From Nocardioides currus (GTDB lineage Bacteria; Actinomycetota; Actinomycetes; Propionibacteriales; Nocardioidaceae): a stretch of 64,000 bases of DNA. A program made the translations under genes and the position numbers. The notes beneath the pieces were generated by a model. The model worked only from the letters and a program-made list of their open reading frames with translations, did no database searches and was not told the origin of the DNA. This document shows positions 1 to 7,148 of this stretch, in pieces; position 1 is the stretch's first letter; each line of letters starts with the position of its first letter. The stretch lies in contig NZ_PYXZ01000009.1 in the NCBI RefSeq assembly GCF_003057875.1, positions 118,477 through 182,476 of the forward strand, read 5' to 3'.

Positions 1-2
1 CC

Positions 3-182
3 AAGCCGACCGACCGGTGCGTGATGACGACGATCGACGTCGAGTCCCTGCGGACCGACAAGGAGCCGATCCGCACGCTGGCCCGGCACCGACTGGTCGA
101 GCACAAGACGTTGTTCGCCGTGCACCTGATCCCCGAGACGACCGGGCGGATCAGCGTCGGCGACGCCGTCGACGTGCGCTGA
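3..182 (+). CDS. MOSC domain protein, C-terminal fragment
   Basis: The window opens inside this gene; 59 codons are visible, ending in TGA. The fragment begins with a PTDRC motif, followed after about 20 residues by a KEPIRTLARHR-like stretch, and ends with GRISVGDAVDV. In MOSC (molybdenum cofactor sulfurase C-terminal) proteins the conserved Cys of PTxRC and the terminal small-beta 'V.VGD.V.V' element are typical. Such proteins are thought to handle sulfur or molybdenum cofactor chemistry, but substrates are mostly unknown. The 5' part is missing, so domain architecture and start cannot be judged. Confidence 0.75.
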   Translation, partial: KPTDRCVMTTIDVESLRTDKEPIRTLARHRLVEHKTLFAVHLIPETTGRISVGDAVDVR

Positions 183-324
183 GCCCCGCTCAGCCCGCGC
201 CCCGCGTCCACGCGCACGGCGCGTCGGACGGGTGGAAGTCGCCGTACGGCGACGACGCACGCTCGGGCGCACGTGCCCGCCGGACTTCATCACGTCCGAC
301 GCGCCGCAGCGGCTGGGACGCGAA

Positions 325-357
325 CGAGCGGGGACGGCCGGTGGCCGTCCCCGCTCG
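325..357. terminator. Bidirectional hairpin terminator
   Basis: A perfect 15-bp stem (325-339 paired with 343-357) with a 3-nt loop lies between the end of the MOSC gene and the stop of the convergent secreted-protein gene. There is no clear T-tract, as is common in high-GC actinobacteria. Its place between convergent genes supports shared termination. Confidence 0.7.
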
Positions 358-376
358 CTCTCCTCCATGACTCAGG

Positions 377-2086
377 TCAGCGGATGGTGCCGACCTTGAC
401 CTTGACCGTCTTGCTGGTGGCGCCGGAGGTGGCGGTCACCTTGACGGAGATCTTCTTGCCCTTGAGGTCGCGGGTGACCTTGAGCTTGGACTTCGTGGCC
501 TTCTTGATCTTCTTCGCGCCCGCGAACCACTGGATCTTGTAGGAGACCGATGCGCGCGAGACGAGCGCCTTGAAGCTCTTGAGCTTCAGGGTCGAGCCGA
601 CCTTGAGCGCACCGGCGACGTCGATCTTCTTCGAGAACGAGATGACGGGCGCCGGGGGCGTCACGACCGGCGGGGTGACCACCGGCGGGGCCGGGGGCGT
701 CACGACGGGCGGGGCCGGCGCGGCGACGATGGGGCCGACCACGGTCGACATGTTGGTGCGGTCCTGGTAGCCCGGCGCGGAGGCGTCGACGATGACGACG
801 AGGCTCTTGCCCAGGTCGGTGGCCGTCGGGACGTACGTCGAGGCGTTGGCGCCGGCAATGGGGCCCTCGTCGTTCCACCACTGGTAGGCCGCGGTGATCT
901 CGGAGTCGGGAGCGTTCCACGTGCCCTTGGTGACGGTGAGGGTGCTGCCGACCTGCGGCGTGCCGCTGATCTGCGGGATGGTGACGCCCTCGAGGAACGG
1001 CAGCGGGTCGTGCTCGCCGGCGACGAGCTTGGCGTCGATCGCCGAGACGTCCTGGTCCTCGGAGACGACGATGTCGTCCGCCTCGTCGATGTCGGCCTTG
1101 TTGTTCCAGGCCTCGTAGAGGTACTGGGTGTCGGACACCTCGTGGCCGAACTCCACGCGGTAGGTGCCGGCGCCGAGCCCCTTCAGCGTGTAGTGCCCCG
1201 ACGCGTCCGTCGTCGCGTACGCGATGCTGTCCCAGCCATCAGCACCGTGGACGCTGGCGCGCACGTCGGCGCCGGCGATCGGAGCGTTGCTCACGTCGGT
1301 GACGGTGCCGGAGACGCTCGAGGGCAGGGCCAGGGTGGCGTTGATGCCGCCCGTGGTCGCACCCGTGCCGACCGTGACGTCCTGCGCGGCCTGGACGGTG
1401 AGCTGGTCGCGGTAGTACTCGCTGGCGAAGCGGGGCTCGTTGAACGGCGGGGCCACCTGGTGAGCGGGGCGCGGCGGCGGGAACCCGCTGTCCTCATAAC
1501 CGACGCGGTAGGTCCCGGCGGGGAGCCCGCCGACGTCGTAGGAGCCGTCGGGCTCGACCCACGCCCCGCTGGCAAAGCGCCACCACGTGTCGCCGTCGAC
1601 GGTCTCGGTCGCGGCGTAGACCGAGACCTGCACGCCCGAAGCGGACTGGCCGGCAGGGACGCTGACGGTGCCGGCCACGTGGCTGGCCGGGGTGAGCGCG
1701 ACGTCGATGTCGCGGTCACCGTCGAGCACGACGGTGTCGGCCTGCTCCACCGTCGGCGCGTCGTCGTAGTACTCCCCGAGGTAGTGGCCGCTCTCGTAGT
1801 CCTGGAACTCGAAGCGGTAGTCACCGGGGGGCAGGGCGAGCGAGTAGTCGCCGTCGACGTCGGTGATGCCGGAGGCACTCTCGAGGTCGACGTAGTCCCA
1901 CTCTCCATCCACCTCCTGGAGCGTGCTGACGTACACCCGGTCGACGGGCGCGGCGGCGAGACCGGTCACGGTGCCCGAGACCGTCCACAGCTCGACGGCG
2001 TGGGCAGCGGGCACGATGCCGAAGACGCTGGTGGCCACCGCGGCGGCCAGGAGCGCGCCGGCGGGGCGGCGCAGACGAGAGTTCAC
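377..2086 (-). CDS. Secreted carboxypeptidase-regulatory-like repeat protein
   Basis: 569 aa, exported and probably released or wall-associated. Residues 1-30 form a Sec signal peptide with an A-x-A site (AAHA). Three carboxypeptidase-regulatory-like (transthyretin-fold) modules follow, each starting with a V(S/A)GTV element near residues 36, 136 and 257 and each containing the Y.l..LP.G.Y.v phrase. Residues about 365-455 look Ig-like (PQISGTPQVGSTLTV). A Pro/Val/Thr-rich linker lies near 457-480, and the final 90 residues are a Lys-rich beta domain. No catalytic motif is visible, so a structural, adhesive or carbohydrate-binding role is only inferred. It faces the MOSC gene across a strong hairpin and is transcribed alone. 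Confidence 0.8.
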   Translation of the reverse strand: MNSRLRRPAGALLAAAVATSVFGIVPAAHAVELWTVSGTVTGLAAAPVDRVYVSTLQEVDGEWDYVDLESASGITDVDGDYSLALPPGDYRFEFQDYESGHYLGEYYDDAPTVEQADTVVLDGDRDIDVALTPASHVAGTVSVPAGQSASGVQVSVYAATETVDGDTWWRFASGAWVEPDGSYDVGGLPAGTYRVGYEDSGFPPPRPAHQVAPPFNEPRFASEYYRDQLTVQAAQDVTVGTGATTGGINATLALPSSVSGTVTDVSNAPIAGADVRASVHGADGWDSIAYATTDASGHYTLKGLGAGTYRVEFGHEVSDTQYLYEAWNNKADIDEADDIVVSEDQDVSAIDAKLVAGEHDPLPFLEGVTIPQISGTPQVGSTLTVTKGTWNAPDSEITAAYQWWNDEGPIAGANASTYVPTATDLGKSLVVIVDASAPGYQDRTNMSTVVGPIVAAPAPPVVTPPAPPVVTPPVVTPPAPVISFSKKIDVAGALKVGSTLKLKSFKALVSRASVSYKIQWFAGAKKIKKATKSKLKVTRDLKGKKISVKVTATSGATSKTVKVKVGTIR

Positions 2087-2129
2087 GAGAGACTCCGATG
2101 AGTGGATCGCCGCGCCGCGGAGGGACGCA

Positions 2130-2144
2130 GTCCGATATCCGGAC
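2130..2144. promoter_or_regulatory. Short dyad upstream of the secreted repeat protein
   Basis: GTCCG-ATATC-CGGAC is a perfect 5-5-5 inverted repeat 44 bp upstream of the secreted-protein start (2086, minus strand). Position fits an operator, but such short dyads also arise by chance in this base composition. Confidence 0.25.
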
Positions 2145-2222
2145 CGTAGGCGGGCCAGGCGGTGCCCGTGGGCGAACGGCGTCTAGACCACCCGTTCGGG
2201 TGCCTCGAACTACATCGCCGTC

Positions 2223-2615
2223 TCAGCCGACGGACCACTCCACCGCCGGCGGACGCAACCGCGCGCACCGCGGGAGGCCGGCCTCGTCGGTGAGGTCGAC
2301 CCGGGCGACGACGACGTCGGCCTCGGGCGCGTCGGCGAGCATCAGCTTGGCGCGGCGGAACATCGTCGCGTCCGGCCCCTCCAGCCAGGTGAGGTAGACG
2401 AACCGCTCGCCGCGCTTGCCCTGGACGACCGGGCCGTGGAAGTCGCGGACGTCGGCGCCGTACGACTCGGTGACCTCGACCTCCCACGTGGCGCTCGCGG
2501 CGTCGGCCGGCACCAGCTCGGCCGGCTCGCGTCGGACCTGGATGCCGACCTGGACGTCGCGGTGCGAGCCGGGGTCGCGTCCGGGCAGCGTGTGCCCCTC
2601 GATGCGGATCCTCAC
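2223..2615 (-). CDS. DUF5990 family protein
   Basis: 130 aa. The GTG start overlaps the TGA of the upstream rhodanese frame (GTGA), so translation is probably coupled. The start is fixed by the family-typical opening MRIRIEG.. followed by a .VQVGIQ. strand and the central phrase FHGPVVQGKRGERFVYLTW. I recognise the pattern as DUF5990, a small actinobacterial family of unknown function; no catalytic residues are evident and there is no signal peptide or membrane segment. The upstream partner is frameshifted, so expression of this gene may be affected by polarity. Confidence 0.7.
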   Translation of the reverse strand: MRIRIEGHTLPGRDPGSHRDVQVGIQVRREPAELVPADAASATWEVEVTESYGADVRDFHGPVVQGKRGERFVYLTWLEGPDATMFRRAKLMLADAPEADVVVARVDLTDEAGLPRCARLRPPAVEWSVG

Positions 2616-3435
2616 GAGGTCTCGACCGCCCGCGCGGGGTCCGACACCCATCCCGACCAGCTGGCGGGGTAGAGCGCGGCGTCGACGCCGGCCACGGCGA
2701 GGGCCAGCAGGTCGTGGGTGGCGGTGACGCCGGACCCGCAGTAGACGGCGACGTCTGCTCCGGGTACGGCGCCCACGCCGGCGTAGAGGGCCCGGAGCTG
2801 GTCGGCGGGCAGGAACGTCCCGTCGGCGGCGAGGTTGCGGGAGGTGTCGATGTTGACCGCTCCCGGGATGTGTCCGGCGACCGGGTCGACCGGCTCTGTC
2901 TCGCCGCGGAAGCGCTCGGGGGCGCGGGCGTCGATCAGCACGCCGGCAGCCGGCACGGCGCCGGCGTCGACGACCGGGAGGGAGCCGCCCGTCCCGGTGA
3001 AGTCGCCCGGCGCCGGCGCGACGGCGTCCGTCGACACCTCGCCACCGCCGGCGACCCACGCCGACCACCCGCCGTCGAGGACGCGCACGTCCGGGTGCCC
3101 GTGGTCACGCAGCAGCCACCAGGCCCGCCCCGCCGCACGGCCCTGCCAGTCGTCGTACACCACGACCGGGACGTCGCTGCTGACGCCGGCTGCCCGCATC
3201 GCGGCGGTGAAGTCGTCCGAGCCGGGCAGCGGGTGCCGACCGTCCTCGCCGACCGGGTCACCGGGCGGTCCGGAGAGGCACGAGTCGAGGTCGACGTACG
3301 CCGCGGTGGGCACGTGTCCCCCGCGGCGAACTCATCCCCGCCGGGTGGTCCGCCCAGCCGGTAGCGGACGTCCAGCACGGTGACCCGGCCGAGCAGCGAC
3401 ACGAGCTCCGCGGCCGGGATCAGCGGTGAGGTCAC
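2612..3435 (-). pseudogene. Sulfurtransferase (rhodanese, two-domain) with a frameshift
   Basis: Intact family members (3-mercaptopyruvate/thiosulfate sulfurtransferases) transfer sulfane sulfur through a Cys persulfide. Here the N-terminus (GTG at 3435, MTSPLIPAAELVSLLGRV..VLDVRYRLGGPP) and the rest (PTAAYVDLDSC onward to the stop at 2612) lie in different frames. The break falls on five consecutive C (3318-3322; G on the coding strand), where one added or two removed bases would restore ..AGHVPTAAY... The C-terminal domain keeps the active-site loop CGSGVTAT. A downstream GTG at 3313 could start a 233-aa product lacking the first strand and helix. It may be a sequencing error, phase variation or true decay. 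Confidence 0.8.
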
Positions 3436-3464
3436 CCGGTCAACCTATGACAGGATCACGCCTC

Positions 3465-4118
3465 GTGGCTGAACTGCACTTCTTCACCGGCACCATGGAC
3501 AGCGGCAAGTCGACCCTGGCCCTGCAGACCAACCACAACCACGCGGCACGGGGCCGGGTCGGGCGCATCTTCACCTCCCACGACCGGGCGGGGCAGGCCG
3601 TGCTGTCGAGCCGGCTCGGGCTGACGCACGACGCCCTCGAGGTCCCCGAGGACTTCGACTTCTGGCGCTACGTCGTCACGTCGCTGACCGCGGGCGGCCG
3701 GATCGACTACCTGATCTGCGACGAGGCCCAGTTCTACACCGGCGAGCAGATCGACCAGCTCGCCAAGATCGTCGACGAGCTCCAGATCGACGTCTTCGCC
3801 TTCGGCATCCTCACCGACTTCCGCAGCCAGCTGTTCCCGGGCAGCAGCCGCCTGGTCGAGCTCGCCGACCGGATGAACGTCCTCCAGGTCGAGGCGCTGT
3901 GCTGGTGCGGCAAGCGGGCGACGCACAACGCCCGCACCGAGAACGGCGTCATGGTCACCGAGGGCGACGTCGTCGTGGTCGGCGACGTCGAGGCCGCCGA
4001 CGAGCCGCCGGCGCACGTCGCCTACGAGGTGCTGTGCCGCCAGCACCACCGCCGTCGCCTCACGGCCGCGCGCGCCAAGGCGGTCTCGCTCGCCCCCGAG
4101 CCCCTCCCCTTCGGCTGA
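3465..4118 (+). CDS. tdk: Thymidine kinase
   Basis: 217 aa. Salvages thymidine to dTMP in the cytosol using ATP. The P-loop GTMDSGKST (residues 9-17) is characteristic of type II thymidine kinases; ICDEAQFYT is the Walker-B-like segment; the LCWCGKRATHNAR motif with a later C-R-Q-H provides the structural zinc site and the flexible lasso. I chose GTG 3465 (VAELHFFTG) because AGGA lies 9 nt upstream and homologues begin with this strand; an ATG at 3447 is possible. It diverges from the broken rhodanese with only 29 bp between starts. Confidence 0.93.
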   Translation: MAELHFFTGTMDSGKSTLALQTNHNHAARGRVGRIFTSHDRAGQAVLSSRLGLTHDALEVPEDFDFWRYVVTSLTAGGRIDYLICDEAQFYTGEQIDQLAKIVDELQIDVFAFGILTDFRSQLFPGSSRLVELADRMNVLQVEALCWCGKRATHNARTENGVMVTEGDVVVVGDVEAADEPPAHVAYEVLCRQHHRRRLTAARAKAVSLAPEPLPFG

Positions 4119-4128
4119 CGCACCCCGG

Positions 4129-5064
4129 TCAGGGCCGGCGCACGAGTCGACCGACGACCCGCAGCGGCGCCGTCGCCCGCCACGAGTGCGAGGCGTGCAG
4201 CTCGGCGAGCTGGTCGGCGAGGCTGGCCGCTTCGCGCTGGGCCCGCCGTGCCACGGCACGGGCGCTGCGGAGGTCGGGGGTGAGCGCCGCGGCCAGGGTG
4301 GCGGCCGGCGCCGCCGCTTGCCGGTGTCGCGGCGCGCCCTGCCCGTAGACGTCGACGGTGGTGCCGAAGAACTCGACGTCGCGCTTGCCGAGCAGGTCGG
4401 GTACGGCGCTGCGCAGGTGCTCGGCGTAGTCGCGCGCGGCCTCCGGCGTGTCCGCCAGGTAGAGCTTGTTGGGCGACAGGGCGAACGGGACCAGCCGCGG
4501 CTGGTCGAGCAGGTACGTCGCCGTGCCGGTCAGGACGCCGAGCCAGTGGCCGTTCAACATGTCGTCGAGGACCACGACGCCGCCCTCGCCCAGGCTGGCC
4601 TCCGCCAGCTCGAGGTCGTGGCGGGTGATCTCGGCGGTGTGGCCACCGTCGACCGAGAACATCCGGGGCCGGCCGAACACCTCTCGGGCGTCCTCGACCG
4701 ACACGTCCAGGCTGGAGCGCGCCACCACCGCGACCGGGACGCCGGGCGCCCACCGCTCCAGGTTGTCCTCGAACCGGCCGCGGTCGCCGCGCCCCGAGTG
4801 GTCGGTGTTCTGCTCCTGGTGCTCGAAGACGTCGAGCGCGACGGCTGATTCCCCCGGCCCGAGACCGTTGGCGAGCAGCAGGAACGAGCGCCCGTGGTGG
4901 ACCCCGATCTCGGCCACCCCGCCTCCGAGCCCGAGGTCCAGCTGGTGCAGGAGCAGGTCGGCCATCAGCTCGGCCGACTCGGGCTCGAACCAGCCCTGGA
5001 CCTCGGCCAGCCCCTGGTCGCGGTAACGGTCGAGCCGCTCGCGCACGTCCTCGAGCTGGTCCAC
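4129..5064 (-). CDS. Class I SAM-dependent methyltransferase with SWRxTAPLR tail
   Basis: 311 aa. Residues about 25-210 form a Methyltransf_24-type Rossmann fold: the SAM loop is VAEIGVHHGRS, an acidic strand is SVDGGHTAEI and VVLDDM follows. Residues 250-311 are a helical, Ala/Arg-rich tail ending in HSWRATAPLRVVGRLVRR. That S.SWR.TAPLR signature is common at the ends of glycosyltransferases and methyltransferases that work on cell-surface polysaccharides, which suggests O-methylation of a surface sugar (inference). It lies 10 nt downstream of the DUF1059-like gene and is convergent with tdk. Confidence 0.75.
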   Translation of the reverse strand: MDQLEDVRERLDRYRDQGLAEVQGWFEPESAELMADLLLHQLDLGLGGGVAEIGVHHGRSFLLLANGLGPGESAVALDVFEHQEQNTDHSGRGDRGRFEDNLERWAPGVPVAVVARSSLDVSVEDAREVFGRPRMFSVDGGHTAEITRHDLELAEASLGEGGVVVLDDMLNGHWLGVLTGTATYLLDQPRLVPFALSPNKLYLADTPEAARDYAEHLRSAVPDLLGKRDVEFFGTTVDVYGQGAPRHRQAAAPAATLAAALTPDLRSARAVARRAQREAASLADQLAELHASHSWRATAPLRVVGRLVRRP

Positions 5065-5074
5065 GGGGCTCCCG

Positions 5075-5311
5075 TCAGTCGTCGGGCAGGGCGGCGAACG
5101 CCTTCTTGGAGTCGTTGTACCACCCGAGCGACCGCTTCGGGTGGCGCCACCGGCTCTTCATCTCGTCGCGCGCCGGGCCGTGCGCCGTGTCGCCGGCCCT
5201 GACGGCCTCCTTGAGGTGCCTGTCCTGCGAGTTGATGACGTCGTCGGCGGTCTCGCCGTGGTGCTCGAGGTCGCAGGGTCCGCCGAGCTGGCGGCACGTC
5301 ATGGTCTTCAT
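5075..5311 (-). CDS. DUF1059-like small protein
   Basis: 78 aa. It starts MKTMTCRQLGGPC, the usual opening of the DUF1059 family with two conserved Cys, then HGETADDVI and a conserved RWRHP..LGWY region. Function is unknown; the two N-terminal Cys could bind metal. A plausible ribosome site (AAGGACCA on the coding strand) precedes the ATG. It is followed at 10 nt by the methyltransferase gene. Confidence 0.6.
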   Translation of the reverse strand: MKTMTCRQLGGPCDLEHHGETADDVINSQDRHLKEAVRAGDTAHGPARDEMKSRWRHPKRSLGWYNDSKKAFAALPDD

Positions 5312-5392
5312 CGTGGTCCTTCCGTGGTCGTCCGCGCCCTCGACGAGCGCTCCCTGCCTCGTTGACGGATCCCGAGGACCGATCGTGACAGG

Positions 5393-6541
5393 TCAGCCGA
5401 CGAGGATCGGGATCAGCATCTCCGCGGCGGTGAGCGAGCCGTGCATGCCGACCAGCGACTTCTCGTAGGGGAAGTCGGCGCTCGACACGATCGCGGCGTC
5501 GTCGTGGCACGCCACCATGACGTCGCCGACGCGGGGCAGGACACCGGGCGACACCTCGCCGAACCAGCCGCGCGCCACGGCGTCGTCGCGGGTCAGCACC
5601 AGCGCCCGCTCCCCCAGCACCTCGCGCCAGGTGGCGACCACCGAGTCGACCGCCCCGCGCGAGCAGTAGAGGTGGCGGAACCGCGCCTCGCCGCCGAGCA
5701 GGCTGACGCCGTCGCGCAGCTCGACCACCTCGTCGACGTCGACCCGGGCGGCGACGGCCGAGTCGACCATGCCGTGGTCGGCCACCACCAGGAGCCGCAC
5801 GGACGCCGGCAGCGCCTCGCGCATCTGCTCCGCCTCCGCGTCGACCATCGCGAGCTGCTGCAGCCACTGGGTCGACGCGACGCCGAACTTGTGGCCGGTC
5901 CAGTCGAGGTCGGAGTCGTAGACGTAGGTCAGCGACGGGGTGTACGCCGCTGCGCCGACCATCGCCGCGATCCGCTCGCCGACGCGGTCGGCGCCGACGT
6001 AGGTCGCGCCCCGGTGGGCGGCGACGGTGAGCCCGGACCCGTCGAACTCGCGCTTGTTGACGACCGTGACGTGCACGCCCGCCGCACCCAGTCGGGCGAA
6101 CGCGGTCGGGTGGGGCTGCCAGTCGAGGGGGTCGACGTGCTTGTCCCACGTGAGGTGGTTGATCAGCCGGTCCGTGCCCGGGATCCGTGCGGTGTAGCCG
6201 ATCAGCCCGTGCGCGCCGGGGACCAGACCGGTGCCGAGGGAGGTCAGGCTGGTGGCCGTCGTCGAGGGCACTCCCGCGGTGCCGACCGAGCCGCCCTCGG
6301 CCAGCGAGGCGAGGAACGGTGCGGCGTGGGCGTAGCGCCGCAGCAGCTCGGCCCCCAGTCCGTCGATGAGGAAGACGACGTACGCCCCGGCGTCGGGGAG
6401 CACGAGGCCGGAGGGTCCTGTCCCGTCGAGGACGTTGCCGACCCCGAGGGCCCGGGCCACGGCCGGCACGACGTCGCCGAGCGACCGGTCGCCGTACGCC
6501 GGCAGCGTGAACCCGTCGGGGCGCGGGTCGGGGTGACTCAT
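5393..6541 (-). CDS. Alkaline phosphatase superfamily (nucleotide pyrophosphatase-type) protein
   Basis: 382 aa. The N-terminal VVFLIDGLGAELL supplies the metal-binding Asp, VPSTTATSLTSLGTG carries the Thr nucleophile region, and LLVVADHGMVDS gives the later metal ligands (DHG). This is the layout of type I phosphodiesterase/nucleotide pyrophosphatase enzymes, which hydrolyse phosphate mono- or diesters; the substrate is not predictable. No signal peptide is seen, so it is probably cytosolic. The ATG overlaps the TGA of the upstream DUF5998 gene (ATGA), indicating a coupled two-gene operon. A longer in-frame extension upstream is low-complexity Arg-rich and was rejected as start. Confidence 0.85.
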   Translation of the reverse strand: MSHPDPRPDGFTLPAYGDRSLGDVVPAVARALGVGNVLDGTGPSGLVLPDAGAYVVFLIDGLGAELLRRYAHAAPFLASLAEGGSVGTAGVPSTTATSLTSLGTGLVPGAHGLIGYTARIPGTDRLINHLTWDKHVDPLDWQPHPTAFARLGAAGVHVTVVNKREFDGSGLTVAAHRGATYVGADRVGERIAAMVGAAAYTPSLTYVYDSDLDWTGHKFGVASTQWLQQLAMVDAEAEQMREALPASVRLLVVADHGMVDSAVAARVDVDEVVELRDGVSLLGGEARFRHLYCSRGAVDSVVATWREVLGERALVLTRDDAVARGWFGEVSPGVLPRVGDVMVACHDDAAIVSSADFPYEKSLVGMHGSLTAAEMLIPILVG

Positions 6542-7119
6542 CCTCGCGTCAGCGAGGACAGTGACTCGGCGAAGCCCAGGAGGCGGGCCACGGCCTCCCC
6601 GCCGTCGGCCGCGGCCGAGACACGGAGCGAGAAGTCGTCGCCGGCGAGGACGCCGGTGTAGCCGTGGTCGGCGTCGCACTCGGGGTCGGAGCAACCGGCG
6701 GGCTCGAGGTCGATGCGGCTCACGCCGCCCCAGCCGACCGTGAGCACGGCCTCGGCCGGCGTCGACGGGCCGGAGGTCGGGTTGGCGATCATCCGGGTCA
6801 CGACCACCGACCGGATCGACGACAGCGACACCGCCTCGGTGGAGGTGGACGTGTAGGGGTCGGGCAGCAGGTCGTCGCCGGGGTGCTCGTCGGTGTGGGC
6901 CAGCACGAGCCGCGACGGCGTCAGCGCGGCCACGGTCAGGTGGCGGCGCACCTCGTCGCGGTCGAAGGTCGGCTCGTGGTGGAGGAAGAACGCCAGCAGC
7001 TCCTCGCCGCCGACCGCGGAGAAGACCCCGTCGGAGACCACCTCGGGGTAGTAGCCGGTGTGCTCGATGGCTCGCCGGAGGTCCCCGATGGGCCCGGAGT
7101 CAGACGTCTTGCTGCGCAT
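6538..7119 (-). CDS. DUF5998 family protein
   Basis: 193 aa. Conserved actinobacterial protein of unknown role. It begins with RRAIEHTGYYPEVV, has an all-beta centre (LTVAALTPSRLVLAHTDEHP, VVVTRMIANP) and a CSDPECDADHGYTG segment with two Cys and a His that could bind metal. No membrane segment or export signal is present. Its stop overlaps the start of the phosphatase-superfamily gene, the pairing suggesting a joint role. Confidence 0.75.
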   Translation of the reverse strand: MRSKTSDSGPIGDLRRAIEHTGYYPEVVSDGVFSAVGGEELLAFFLHHEPTFDRDEVRRHLTVAALTPSRLVLAHTDEHPGDDLLPDPYTSTSTEAVSLSSIRSVVVTRMIANPTSGPSTPAEAVLTVGWGGVSRIDLEPAGCSDPECDADHGYTGVLAGDDFSLRVSAAADGGEAVARLLGFAESLSSLTRG

Positions 7120-7148
7120 GCGGGCAGTCTGTCACGCGGCGCGGACCC

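Noticed and set aside
3318..3322. Programmed frameshift in the rhodanese
   Set aside because: No slippery heptamer or downstream pseudoknot is visible; an error or recent indel is simpler, although phase variation stays possible.
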